DNA from: Bacillota bacterium
Lineage (GTDB): Bacteria > Bacillota > Clostridia > Peptostreptococcales > Anaerovoracaceae
NCBI GenBank assembly: GCA_019420305.1
Contig: JAHZHL010000003.1
Coordinates: 124,001-188,000 of the forward strand
Reading direction: 5' to 3'
DNA: 64,000 bases
In this document: positions 42,515 through 51,611 of the stretch, one piece after another
How the letters are laid out: each line of letters opens with the position of its first letter
How positions within the stretch are numbered: position 1 is the stretch's first letter
Program-made: the position numbers and the translations under genes
Notes under the pieces: model-generated
Databases searched by the model: none
The model's input: the letters and a program-made list of their open reading frames with translations, nothing else
What the model was told of the DNA's origin: nothing

Positions 42515-44240
42515 TTATATCTTCTGCGGACTCCTTTATTCATTGGTACTTGCCGTTCTGATCTTCTGCATCTTCCTGAGCAAAAAACTGTTTTCCCGAA
42601 AGCTCACAAGCCGCGCCCATTATTATATCTGGCTCACGCTGCCATTCAGCGGCGTGGCTCTGTTTTTCCCGGAAATCCCGCGTCTCCAACAAGTTTCACG
42701 GTTCGGGGCGCCGGATACCCAGACCGCCGCGTCCGCTTCCGGTTCCTCCCTCTGGAACAGCGCCTCTTCCATTCAGGATTTCGCGGTCAGCAGCCAGACG
42801 GAACTTTCTCAGACATTCTGCGCCGTACTTGCCGTGCTCTGGCTGGCGGGCGTTCTTTTCATGCTGCTCCGGATGGGAGCCGCTTTATACCGTACCCGCA
42901 GTCTGTGCCGGAGAGCCGTCGATGCGGAAATGGTTCCGGAAGTTTCCGCAGCCTGCCGGATCGCGTCGGATCGTCTGAACTTGAAGAAAACAATTCAGGT
43001 CAGACTCTCTTCTGATGTAAAGAGTCCCGTCACAGTCGGTATCTTCCATCCTTGTGTGCTGCTCCCCGCGGAGTGCCGCGGTGGGCTCAGCTATATCTTT
43101 CTCCATGAGTTCGTCCACTGCAGATACCGCGATCCGTTGATCAATGTCCTGATGCAGCTGTTTCTTTCGCTGAACTGGATGAATCCGGCAGTCTGGTACG
43201 CGCTCCATCAGTTCGAGTCCGACCGGGAAGCCTGCTGCGATAGTTTTGTACTGGACATTCTCTGTCGGCGAGAACGAACCGAATACGGCCGCGCGATCCT
43301 TTCCTGGGCAGAAGGCGGTGTGTTTCCTGCGGTCGGATTTGTCGGCGGGAAGCACCAGCTCCGCAGACGAATCCGTCAAATCGCGGGTTACCGGCCCTCT
43401 ACCGCCTTATGCAGAAAAGGCAGCGCCGCTTTGCTGATTCTGATGACGCTGCTGACCTTTACGCTGGTTCCTTCGGTACACGGACTGACCGGCGGACAAT
43501 ATCATCCGTCGGAGGATCTGAATATTTCTGCCGAAAATCTCAGCAGCTATTTTGAAGGGCAGGACGGCTCTTTTGTTTTGTATCATCCGGCAGAAGATCA
43601 GTACACGATTTACAATCAGTCCGCGGCCGCGGACAGAGTATCTCCCAATTCCACCTATAAAATCTACAGCGCCCTCGCGGCGTTAGAAAGCGGCACAATC
43701 ACCGCGAAACAGTCTTTCCGGAAGTGGGACGGAACTTCCTATGCCTTTTCCCAGTGGAACCGCGGACAGGATCTGAAATCCGCCATGCGGAACTCTGTCA
43801 ACTGGTACTTTCAGGGACTCGATCAGCAGACGGGGCGAAACGCGCTGCAAACCTTTTATGAACGAATCAATTATGGGAATGAAAATCTAAACGGCGGGAT
43901 TTCCAGCTACTGGATGGAATCCTCACTGAAAATCTCGCCGCTGGAACAGACCATGCTTTTGACGGATTTTTACTTTAACCGGTGGAGTTTTTCCGAAACC
44001 TCTATCGCCGCGGTAAAAGACGCCCTTCTCCTGTCTGACGAAAACGGAATCCGCCTTTCCGGAAAAACCGGAACCGGAATGAAGGAAGGATGCTCTGTCA
44101 ACGGCTGGTTCATCGGATATGTGGAATCCGATGATGACCTGTATATCTTCTCTCTGAATCTGCGCGGAGAAGACGGAGCTTCCGGAAGCCGCGCCGCGGA
44201 AACCGCTCTTCGCATTCTGCGGGACAAACAGATCCTTTAG
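42507..44240 (+). CDS. blaR1: BlaR1/MecR1-type beta-lactam sensor-transducer
   Basis: A 577-residue membrane sensor. The N-terminal half has about four transmembrane helices and an M56 zinc-protease motif HEFVH (200-204) with a downstream ESDREACCD glutamate segment. After the last helix (about 307-325) comes an extracytoplasmic penicillin-sensor domain with S382-TY-K385, S430-V-N432 and the KTGTG motif near 535. Acylation by beta-lactam would activate the protease and relieve BlaI repression. ATG 42507 lies nine bases after AAAGGAG and overlaps blaI. Confidence 0.94.
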   Translation: MTDYIFCGLLYSLVLAVLIFCIFLSKKLFSRKLTSRAHYYIWLTLPFSGVALFFPEIPRLQQVSRFGAPDTQTAASASGSSLWNSASSIQDFAVSSQTELSQTFCAVLAVLWLAGVLFMLLRMGAALYRTRSLCRRAVDAEMVPEVSAACRIASDRLNLKKTIQVRLSSDVKSPVTVGIFHPCVLLPAECRGGLSYIFLHEFVHCRYRDPLINVLMQLFLSLNWMNPAVWYALHQFESDREACCDSFVLDILCRRERTEYGRAILSWAEGGVFPAVGFVGGKHQLRRRIRQIAGYRPSTALCRKGSAALLILMTLLTFTLVPSVHGLTGGQYHPSEDLNISAENLSSYFEGQDGSFVLYHPAEDQYTIYNQSAAADRVSPNSTYKIYSALAALESGTITAKQSFRKWDGTSYAFSQWNRGQDLKSAMRNSVNWYFQGLDQQTGRNALQTFYERINYGNENLNGGISSYWMESSLKISPLEQTMLLTDFYFNRWSFSETSIAAVKDALLLSDENGIRLSGKTGTGMKEGCSVNGWFIGYVESDDDLYIFSLNLRGEDGASGSRAAETALRILRDKQIL

Positions 44241-46297
44241 TCTGCCGGCATAAACCGTTTCAGGATGTTCCGACTATTCTTCACTACATAAGTACTGCCT
44301 CCCCGGTCTTTTACATCTTCTGTCATCGTCACCAGCAGCAGGGAGTCGTCCCTGCCGCCGTTGGCGTTATATACGCAAAACCAGCCCAGCTCCGTACCGG
44401 AGGTATCATCCTGTGACGCTTTAATTTCCGCGGTTCCGGTCTTTCCTGCCAGAACTGTTTCCGTAAGCCGCGCTCCATGTCCGGTGCCTTCCGGCTCCTG
44501 AATCACCTGAATCAAATCGGAGCGGAGCTGTGATACAGCCTCTTTGCTGAACACATCTTTCTTCCATACGTTTCTTTTCCCGCTCGTTTCAAGATACGGT
44601 GCTATCATACTGCCGTCATTGGCAAATGCCGAATACATGCAGGCCATATGAAGCGGATTGACCAAAATCTCTCCCTGCCCGTACCCGCTGTCCGCCAGCT
44701 GGATCTCCGTTGCCATCGGTTTGCCGTCATTGGTATACTGAGACTGACTCATACTAACCGGGAACGGGAGTTCCTGTCCAAACCCGACCTTCTTAAACTG
44801 CTCTGCCAGCGTTTCCGCCCCAATCTGCAGAGCCGCCTTCGCGAAGTAGATATTATCCGAATAAACGAGGGCATTTTTCAGATTCGCGCTTCCACTGTAT
44901 TCATGGAGCGTTGTCACTTTATATCCTCCCCAGCTCCCGTTTTTTTGCCAGCTGAGTCCGCTGTGACCCATATCTTTTTCCGGATCCAGCCTGTCCGAAG
45001 TAATTCCGATGGCTCCTACAATCGGCTTGAGCGATGAACCCGGACACCAGCTCTGCGCAAAACGGTTGTACATCGGGCTGTCTTTGTCCTCGTTCAGTTC
45101 TTTCCAGCGATTTTCTGACATACCTACGACAAAATCGTTGCTGTCATAAGAAGGTGTGCTGACCAGCGCCAGAACTTCGCCTGTCTTTGGATTTATCGCT
45201 GCCGTGCAGCTTTTATCGTTTCGGTATGTATCATAGAGCGCGCTCTGCAGCCTGGCGTCAATGGTAAGATGGATGTCTTCTCCATCCTTCTGCGGCGTTT
45301 CCGCCAGCACTGCTTTTTCATTTCCATCTTCGTTGTAGATCACGATCTTTTCGCCGTCAATGCCATGCAGCCGCTGTTCATAGAGCCTCTCCAGACCGCT
45401 TTTTCCTATCACGCTGTATTCATCATACCCCTTGTTTTTTCTTGTTTCCAGTTCCTCCGCGCTGATTCCCTGCACATATCCTACAAGATGCGCCGCATCT
45501 TCTGCCAGAGGGTACACCCGGCTCTCCTCATCTCCGATAATGACGCCCGGAATTTCAAGAAGTTTTTTCTGTACCTCCGCGTTTTTTAAATCCACCGTGC
45601 TGGAGGATTTTTCATTGACTTTCTTCAGTTTTTTAATCGGCACCAGAAGATCGTCCCTGACCCAATCCGCGCTCAGCTTGTCCTCAATATCGGAAACCGA
45701 CATATCCAGAAGTTCCGCCATTTTTTTCAAATCCGCGGACGCGTCCGCGTTCATTTTTCCCGGAATCAGTCCGACAGACGCAACGGTGCCTTTTCCCGCA
45801 AGAAGAGTGCCGTTCCTGTCATAAATGCTGCCTCTGTCCGCTTCCAGCGTCACGACTTTTACGGTATCCTCACTCCCCAGCTGCGGAAAAATCAGACTGT
45901 CATTCCAGGTAATCCGGTAACGTCCATCTTCCCTGTGGATCTCCATTTCATTCGGAAAACGGATCTCCCCGGCAGAGGAGTCCATAATGGTCCGGTAGGA
46001 AATCGCATCCTCCTTCTCCCGGATCACACGGATCGTAATGTTCTCCGCCCCAATTCCCTCATAAATATTGCGGTTGCGGGTTACAAATTCTTTTTTGCTT
46101 ATCTCGTTTCTGCTTTTCTGATCCAGCATCCCGTACATAGATTCATAATCCTGTTTTTCAATACATGCCATATACTGCTCTAAGATCCGCTCCGGCGATT
46201 TCAGTACCGCAGTCCTGTAGATCAGCAGGACTGCTGCGGCAAGAATCAGGATCGCGATTACAATCACCGGGACTTTATGCTTTTTCAAACGTTCCAT
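44237..46297 (-). CDS. MecA-like class B penicillin-binding protein
   Basis: A 686-residue transpeptidase resembling low-affinity PBP2a. An N-terminal anchor (about 9-28) precedes an NTF2-like MecA_N domain (about 32-140), a dimerisation domain, then SXXK (S421-SL-K424), SXN (S480-D-N482) and KTGT (619-622). It converges on blaR1, overlapping it by four bases, and its promoter has BlaI-type operators. It is therefore likely an inducible, beta-lactam-insensitive PBP; real drug affinity cannot be read from sequence. Confidence 0.92.
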   Translation of the reverse strand: MERLKKHKVPVIVIAILILAAAVLLIYRTAVLKSPERILEQYMACIEKQDYESMYGMLDQKSRNEISKKEFVTRNRNIYEGIGAENITIRVIREKEDAISYRTIMDSSAGEIRFPNEMEIHREDGRYRITWNDSLIFPQLGSEDTVKVVTLEADRGSIYDRNGTLLAGKGTVASVGLIPGKMNADASADLKKMAELLDMSVSDIEDKLSADWVRDDLLVPIKKLKKVNEKSSSTVDLKNAEVQKKLLEIPGVIIGDEESRVYPLAEDAAHLVGYVQGISAEELETRKNKGYDEYSVIGKSGLERLYEQRLHGIDGEKIVIYNEDGNEKAVLAETPQKDGEDIHLTIDARLQSALYDTYRNDKSCTAAINPKTGEVLALVSTPSYDSNDFVVGMSENRWKELNEDKDSPMYNRFAQSWCPGSSLKPIVGAIGITSDRLDPEKDMGHSGLSWQKNGSWGGYKVTTLHEYSGSANLKNALVYSDNIYFAKAALQIGAETLAEQFKKVGFGQELPFPVSMSQSQYTNDGKPMATEIQLADSGYGQGEILVNPLHMACMYSAFANDGSMIAPYLETSGKRNVWKKDVFSKEAVSQLRSDLIQVIQEPEGTGHGARLTETVLAGKTGTAEIKASQDDTSGTELGWFCVYNANGGRDDSLLLVTMTEDVKDRGGSTYVVKNSRNILKRFMPAD

Positions 46298-46317
46298 CTT
46301 GTCTATCCTCCGTTAAA

Positions 46318-46380
46318 CTTACAAATGTAATTCTAATAAATCTTACAACTGTAGGCCAAAAATGTCAATCACTTACGTAA
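46318..46380 (-). promoter_or_regulatory. Promoter of the MecA-like PBP with two BlaI operators
   Basis: On the minus strand TTGACA (46363-46368), 17-bp spacer, TAAGAT (46340-46345). One dyad, CTTACAACTGTAGG on the plus strand (46342-46355), covers the -10; a second, CTTACAAATGTAA (46318-46330), lies downstream of the start point. A TTACGTAA palindrome at 46373-46380 lies just upstream of the -35. The same TACA...TGTA core occurs at blaI. Confidence 0.85.
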
Positions 46381-46401
46381 AATTCGTTCCTTACTTTTTA
46401 T

Positions 46402-46435
46402 TATAAAAATGCGGCCGCTGCCGCTGCCGCATTTT
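46402..46435 (-). terminator. Terminator after the nitroreductase gene
   Basis: On the minus strand AAAATGCGGC pairs with GCCGCATTTT around a 10-base GC-rich loop, with the T-tract continuing into TATAA. It separates the nitroreductase gene from the PBP promoter. Confidence 0.8.
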
Positions 46436-46457
46436 CACTCGTTTGTTTTGATTCGCA

Positions 46458-47003
46458 TCAGTCCAGATACGTAACCAGCTCTTCCACGCTCTTGCGTCTC
46501 GGAGCCTTGGGCTCTTCATCCGGATAGCCGGCCGCGATAAGGGCCGCTACCTTCTGGCCTTCCGGAACCGGAATTACCTGGCTTACTTTAGCTTCATCAA
46601 AGACACCCATGATAACCGTTCCGATCCCTTTGTCGCAAGCCGCCAGGCAGAACGTCTGCGCCGCGATTCCGGTGTCAAATACACCCCAGTCAGCTCCTTT
46701 GGAAGTTGTCGCGGAACCGTCCTTTTCCATTCCGGACCGACCCTCGATCATGGTTACAATCACCAGAGCCGGAGCATTCCTGAGTGTATCAATATTATAT
46801 TCAAATCCCATAACGCATCCGTCCGCAATCTGATTCATCTTTTCACGGTCTTCCGTGATAAGGTATCGCGCCACCTGCGTATTCTTCCAGGAAGGCGCAT
46901 AGGACGCCGCTTCTATGATTTCATCGAAGACCTCATGTGGTACCTTTTTATCCTGAAATTTACGGATGCTTCTTCTTTCCTTTATACATTTAATTGCTTC
47001 CAT
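46458..47003 (-). CDS. Nitroreductase family FMN oxidoreductase
   Basis: A 181-residue nitroreductase-fold flavoprotein. Family signatures are the N-terminal ERRSIRKFQDKKV with FMN-phosphate-binding Arg/Ser, SWKNTQVARYL, and the C-terminal glycine-rich VAALIAAGYPDEEPKAPRRK. These enzymes are NAD(P)H-dependent and often reduce nitroaromatics or quinones; the natural substrate is unknown. Start follows GGAGGATAAAG. Confidence 0.92.
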   Translation of the reverse strand: MEAIKCIKERRSIRKFQDKKVPHEVFDEIIEAASYAPSWKNTQVARYLITEDREKMNQIADGCVMGFEYNIDTLRNAPALVIVTMIEGRSGMEKDGSATTSKGADWGVFDTGIAAQTFCLAACDKGIGTVIMGVFDEAKVSQVIPVPEGQKVAALIAAGYPDEEPKAPRRKSVEELVTYLD

Positions 47004-47094
47004 CTTTATCCTCCATTCTCAGGCTCTCGCCTGCATTGCTCTTACGAAATGATTCTACCACCATAAAATGTGGATTACAAGGGAGAATTTGCTC

Positions 47095-48003
47095 CTAAAT
47101 AGTGCCCACCAACAGGTTTAAAAGTCCGATTATAAAACCGATCAGAGCTCCCAGATTAACGATGGCATTCAGCTCTTTTTTCATCACAAAGAGAATCAGG
47201 TTTTCCAGCTCCTCTGTATCCATTTCCCGGATCTTGGCCGCTGCGATCCCTGACACGTCAATGGATTCCATAACCGCTCCCAGAGAACCCTCTACGCAGG
47301 TGTCATAGAGTACATCCACAACCCGATCCATCTGTTCTTTGTCAAGGGGAATCTTTGAGGTCAGATTTCCCAACGTGCCGGCTTCTATCCTAGCGATTTC
47401 TCCTGCCACAACCGGACGGATTTTTTCTTCACCGTGCGTTTCGATGTATGCCTCGATTTCTTCTCCGATAGGAACCGCGATGGAGTGGAGGGTCTGATCG
47501 TTGAGCATCATGGAAAGCATCGTCCCTTTTACCTTTTCTTTAATGGCCTGCGTTCCCTCCCGTACGACAAGTTCGCTGATATCCATCTGTCTCAGCGCGT
47601 CCATGGCCTTTTCCGTTATCCGCTCTTCCGTCCAGTCCCGCATCATCTCATAATGCTCCTCGGGAATATAGGAAGTGATTGTCTGCCCCACAGAATCCAG
47701 GCTTTCTTTTGATTTTTCAAAACGATCCCACAGTTCTTCCGTGATCGCGCCCTTGATGGACTCCGAAGGGATCGCCTGTGAAAGATCTTCTTTTGTCAGA
47801 AGTACATCACTGATTGCGTCACCGATCGCCCCTGCCAGCTCATTCTTCCGTTTCGGAATCAGTCCCGGTGTGAAGGGAAGTCGGTGTCCCAACAGGTACA
47901 CTGGTCTATGCGGCTTAAAAAGCATTTTTACTGCAATATAATTCGTGAAATAACCAATCAGAGCCCCAATCAGAGGCCCTGCGATCAGTTTGAAAACATC
48001 CAT
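47095..48003 (-). CDS. DUF445 family membrane protein
   Basis: A 302-residue protein of the DUF445/YheB type. An N-terminal hydrophobic segment with GPLIGALIGYFTNYIAVKMLF and the adjacent PGLIPKRK motif, a long amphipathic/helical middle, and a C-terminal membrane helix (GALIGFIIGLLNLLVG). The N-terminal and C-terminal hydrophobic segments share the (G)ALIGFxxG pattern. Function unknown in the family. It lies 27 bp downstream of the dGTPase gene. Confidence 0.88.
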   Translation of the reverse strand: MDVFKLIAGPLIGALIGYFTNYIAVKMLFKPHRPVYLLGHRLPFTPGLIPKRKNELAGAIGDAISDVLLTKEDLSQAIPSESIKGAITEELWDRFEKSKESLDSVGQTITSYIPEEHYEMMRDWTEERITEKAMDALRQMDISELVVREGTQAIKEKVKGTMLSMMLNDQTLHSIAVPIGEEIEAYIETHGEEKIRPVVAGEIARIEAGTLGNLTSKIPLDKEQMDRVVDVLYDTCVEGSLGAVMESIDVSGIAAAKIREMDTEELENLILFVMKKELNAIVNLGALIGFIIGLLNLLVGTI

Positions 48004-48030
48004 AATTGTATCCTTTCTTGCTCAGCTGTT

Positions 48031-49446
48031 TTAAAGAATTCCATTCAGTTCCTGATATAATGATTTCGCGAAACTGTCGGTCATTCCGCAGATAAAGTCC
48101 GTTACCAGCAAAAGGCGCAGATACAGCTTTTCCGCCGGTTCCTTTCCTTTCGCGTAAATCTGATAGATCCCTTTATAATTATCCGAAATCAGCGCCATCA
48201 GCTTTTCCTGCACCGCGCTCTGCTTCCGTCCGGTATCAAAATACAGCGCCGCGTCTGTAAACCGTTCCAGCAGAAAACGGAAAATCGTTTCCGCCGCGAT
48301 TTCCAGCTTAAGAATCGGTTCCGTGTTGAATACATATTGAAACGCGATATCCCCCAGCGCTTCCATTACGGGTTCCGCATATGTGCCGGCAAACAAATCT
48401 GTCCTGCAGGTTCCATTCATAATGCTGCTGTAGTTCCGGACAAAGCCGTAAGTTGCTGACGCCAGCAATCTCCCCTGGAGAAAGACAATCCAGTTCTGGA
48501 TCGCGTTCAGCTCCGGTGAAGAAAGGTTCCGCTGCAGAGCTTTCTGATACCGATGTTCCAGATTTTCCACGATACGGTCATATTCCCCGCCTGCGTCTTC
48601 CTCCGGTTTTCGCTGTTTCAGCTCCTTTACAAGTTGTTCATAGGAAATACAGCCTTTTTTGCAGGCGTCCTCAATGTCAGCCGTTTTATAAGCGATATCA
48701 TCCGCCGCTTCCAGAACAAAGGCAAGCGGGTGCCGACATCCTCCGGTGCCCAGACTTTCCTGAAGATCCGAGAAAAGTTCCCTCTCCGCGTAATAGTACC
48801 CCATTTTTTTCGTTTTGATGTCTCCGCTGTCTTTTCGGATTTCCAATGATGATACCGGATATTTGATAATCGTTCCCAGCAGCGCCTTTGTCAGATTCAT
48901 TCCATGCTCATCCACCAGGAAATGAAGCTTTGTTACCAGCCGCAGAGCCTGCGTATTCCCCTCAAAATGATAAAAATCCGCTTGCATCTGGGGTGTCAGA
49001 ACCTGATCCAGCGGGTTTCCCTCAAATTTCATCACAGGAAGATTTTCCCGGAACCATTGCCGGATCGCGGTCTCACCGAAATGTCCGAACGGAGGATTTC
49101 CGATATCATGCAGCAACCCTGCGCACTGCAGAATATCACAGATATCCGTTTTATACTCCGGAAGAAAAGATTTATCTCCAACGCTTCGCAAGATTTTTTC
49201 CGAAATATTCTGACCTAGAGATTTTCCGAAAGAAGATACCTCCAGAGAATGCGTCAGCCTCGTCCGGATAAAGTCACTCTTGTCCAAGGGAAAAACCTGG
49301 GTTTTATCCTGCAGCCTTCTGAAAGAGGCGCTGTTGATAATCCGGTGATAATCTTTTTCAAATTCTGTCCGCAGGTCACCCGAACTTCCCGACGCCCGTA
49401 TGCCGCGAATTCGTTCGGGACACAGCAGTTTGTTCCATTCCATCAT
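48031..49446 (-). CDS. dGTPase-family deoxynucleoside triphosphate triphosphohydrolase
   Basis: Hydrolyses dGTP (or other dNTPs) to deoxynucleoside and triphosphate. The 471-residue protein has RRLQDKTQVFPL, the HD-domain residues in RLTHSLEVSSFG and AGLLHDIGNPPFGHFGE, and the later AADDIAYKTADIED. Length and motif order match the long Dgt subfamily. Start ATG follows AAAGGGAGGGCAACC; the second codon is also Met. Confidence 0.93.
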   Translation of the reverse strand: MMEWNKLLCPERIRGIRASGSSGDLRTEFEKDYHRIINSASFRRLQDKTQVFPLDKSDFIRTRLTHSLEVSSFGKSLGQNISEKILRSVGDKSFLPEYKTDICDILQCAGLLHDIGNPPFGHFGETAIRQWFRENLPVMKFEGNPLDQVLTPQMQADFYHFEGNTQALRLVTKLHFLVDEHGMNLTKALLGTIIKYPVSSLEIRKDSGDIKTKKMGYYYAERELFSDLQESLGTGGCRHPLAFVLEAADDIAYKTADIEDACKKGCISYEQLVKELKQRKPEEDAGGEYDRIVENLEHRYQKALQRNLSSPELNAIQNWIVFLQGRLLASATYGFVRNYSSIMNGTCRTDLFAGTYAEPVMEALGDIAFQYVFNTEPILKLEIAAETIFRFLLERFTDAALYFDTGRKQSAVQEKLMALISDNYKGIYQIYAKGKEPAEKLYLRLLLVTDFICGMTDSFAKSLYQELNGIL

Positions 49447-49504
49447 GGTTGCCCTCCCTTTGAAGCTATATTATACTATAGACAGGAAGGATTGTCATTT
49501 TCTT

Positions 49505-50245
49505 TTAATTTTCATATTCGATAATATAGCCTACCCTGCCCTGAAATTCCGGGACATGAACAATTACATTTTCCGGCGCATCGTTAGCGACCCACCGCCC
49601 CTCTCCGCGGTAATAAAAAATATTCATATAAGTTTCTTCGATACCTTCATCCTCAAAGCTCGGTTCCCCTTCCATCCACAGCCAGTCCTGAAGACTTGTG
49701 TTCAAAGGTTCCCCGTAGGTTTCTCCTCTGTAATCCACCCAGTAGTAGTCATACTCGCCCGGATTTCGTTTTCCTCCGATATAAAACTGCATTTTATGAT
49801 AGCCTCGATCCTCCAGCTCCTCTGTCAGGTAGGAAAATTCTTCCGGTGAATCAATGTGCGCCAGATATCCTCCCGCGTTTCGCGCCAATTCCGACGCCTC
49901 TTCCCATCCACAGTCCGCGAGAACATAAGAATATTCGTGAATTCCTTCTTCGGGTTCCTGTGCCGGAGATGCAGACGGTTCCTGCTGCCCCGCCATGGAA
50001 GAATTCGTTTGTTCCCCAGGGTCATCCGCCTGCTTTCCATGATCCTGTCCCGAAAAAACTAAAAATGCCGCAAATCCTGCTGCCGCAATTAAAACTCCGA
50101 TGATTACTCCCAGCAGCCATTTCGGCAACGTATTTCCATGCGGTTCCTCCATATAAATTGTTTGCCGCGTCTGGAGCTTTGCTCCGCATTTTCTGCAATA
50201 TGCTGCCTGATCCGAGTTTTCACAGCCACAGCTTCCACACCTCAT
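49505..50245 (-). CDS. Zinc-ribbon membrane protein with extracytoplasmic C-type-lectin-like domain
   Basis: A 246-residue protein with a cytoplasmic zinc ribbon (Cys3-x2-Cys6 and Cys17-x2-Cys20), one transmembrane helix (about 43-66), a low-complexity Q/S/P/E linker (about 70-100), and an extracytoplasmic domain resembling a C-type lectin fold: SYVLADCGWEEASELARNAGGYLA, FYIGGKR, a WMEGEPSF segment and RWVANDAP. It could read an external ligand and signal through the zinc ribbon, but no function is known. A 22-codon open frame overlaps its start. Confidence 0.78.
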   Translation of the reverse strand: MRCGSCGCENSDQAAYCRKCGAKLQTRQTIYMEEPHGNTLPKWLLGVIIGVLIAAAGFAAFLVFSGQDHGKQADDPGEQTNSSMAGQQEPSASPAQEPEEGIHEYSYVLADCGWEEASELARNAGGYLAHIDSPEEFSYLTEELEDRGYHKMQFYIGGKRNPGEYDYYWVDYRGETYGEPLNTSLQDWLWMEGEPSFEDEGIEETYMNIFYYRGEGRWVANDAPENVIVHVPEFQGRVGYIIEYEN

Positions 50246-50464
50246 TGTTCTTCAACCTCACTTCCGTAAATTCTGCTTTTCTCGACATTTTCCGTCCTCC
50301 ATTATACTGCATAGCTGGAGCAAAATTGGATTTTTGTAACATTTCGTCTTTAAAATGTAATAAACGGTCCAAAAAAATTCAGAAAGCTTTAATTCTTTTT
50401 TAATATTTCTGTTCTATAATAATAAAAATACTTTAAGGGATACAGACAAAGGAGATGATGCGTT

Positions 50465-50890
50465 ATGAGTATGTTTTCACGATCGAGCGGCAGACAGCCG
50501 TATCGTAATCCATATCAGGGAAGCCGCCACTACAAGAGAAAAGGGTTGTTCGGTGAACTTCTGGGAAGCTTCATGGGCTCGGGAAGTTCTTTCGGAAGCC
50601 GTTCAGGTCGCTATTATCAGCAGGGCGGCTATCCTTCCGGCAATTATCCGAATCACTACCCTCCTCATGGTAGCTATCAGCAAAGCGGTTATCCACAGCA
50701 GTCTCCCCAGAATGCCCCGCTTTCCGGTCATGCCTTTTGTCCCAGCTGCGGCGCGAAAGTTCCGGTCGGTTCTAAATTCTGCCTGGAATGCGGAGCGAAA
50801 ATGATGTCGGATTCCATCTGTCCGGGATGCGGCCAGCCGATCCCTCCGGGAGCGAAATTCTGTCCGGGATGCGGAACTCCGAAAAAGTAA
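50465..50890 (+). CDS. Double zinc-ribbon protein with G/S/Y/Q-rich N-terminus
   Basis: A 141-residue protein. Residues 1-85 are low-complexity, rich in Gly, Ser, Tyr, Gln and Pro (SGSSFGSRSGRYYQQGGYPS), likely disordered. The C-terminal 55 residues have two treble-clef/zinc-ribbon units: CPSCGAK...CLECGAK and CPGCGQ...CPGCGTP. No catalytic domain. It ends 1 bp before the kinase gene, so the two are translationally coupled and possibly partners. Confidence 0.8.
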   Translation: MSMFSRSSGRQPYRNPYQGSRHYKRKGLFGELLGSFMGSGSSFGSRSGRYYQQGGYPSGNYPNHYPPHGSYQQSGYPQQSPQNAPLSGHAFCPSCGAKVPVGSKFCLECGAKMMSDSICPGCGQPIPPGAKFCPGCGTPKK

Positions 50891-50891
50891 C

Positions 50892-51611
50892 ATGCTTTTC
50901 TTTGCGAAACGGTACATCGGACGGAGTTACAACGGATATCATATTCTCCGGCTTATCGGTCAGGGCCGCTACGGAGCCTGCTTTGAAGCAGACGCTCCTG
51001 ACGGAGATCAGGTCGTTCTCAAGCGGTTCCACAACCGCATGCGAAAAAAAACGCAAAGCAACAATCACTTTGAGCCGGTCATTTTGTCCACCCTTTCTCA
51101 TCCGTCCGTTCCTTCCCTGCTGGGAGTAATCAACGCAGGGAAGGATTATTTCTTTGTGCTGGAAAAGATGCCCGGAACATCCATTGAGACACTCCTCTTC
51201 TCGGATCACTATTGTTTCTCACAAGAGGAGGTTTACCGGATCGGTCTTGATCTGATCGATGTGATCTCCTACCTTCATGAAAACAATATTGCGCATCGGG
51301 ATATCCGTCCCGCCAATGTTCTGTGGGATCAGAACCGGCTTTCCCTCATTGATTTCGGACTTGCCCGCTTCGCGGACGGGGAGAAATACCGCCTGAATTC
51401 CGACTTTTCCTATTTGGGAGATTTTCTTCTCTATTTACTTTATTCCACTTATTGCGGAAAATCCGCAAGAAAAAAGCCCTGGTACGAAGAGCTTTCGCTT
51501 CGTCCAGAGCAGGTTCTGTTTCTTAAGAGGCTCTTTGGCATTGAAAAGCCCTATGACACCATCGAGCAGATCCGCGTTGGCTTTCAGCAGGTCTTCCCGC
51601 CCGCCTGCTGA
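50892..51611 (+). CDS. Compact Ser/Thr protein kinase-like protein
   Basis: A 239-residue, entirely cytoplasmic Hanks-type kinase domain. Gly-loop GQGRYGACFEA (23-33), the VAIK-type lysine K44 (VVLKRF), catalytic loop HRDIRPANVLW (135-145) with Asp137 and Asn142 but Arg139 in the usual Lys position, and DFG at 154-156. The activation segment and C-lobe are short, so it is a minimal kinase or pseudokinase-like protein. It has no membrane anchor or PASTA domains. Its last 28 bp overlap the convergent permease gene. Confidence 0.82.
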   Translation: MLFFAKRYIGRSYNGYHILRLIGQGRYGACFEADAPDGDQVVLKRFHNRMRKKTQSNNHFEPVILSTLSHPSVPSLLGVINAGKDYFFVLEKMPGTSIETLLFSDHYCFSQEEVYRIGLDLIDVISYLHENNIAHRDIRPANVLWDQNRLSLIDFGLARFADGEKYRLNSDFSYLGDFLLYLLYSTYCGKSARKKPWYEELSLRPEQVLFLKRLFGIEKPYDTIEQIRVGFQQVFPPAC

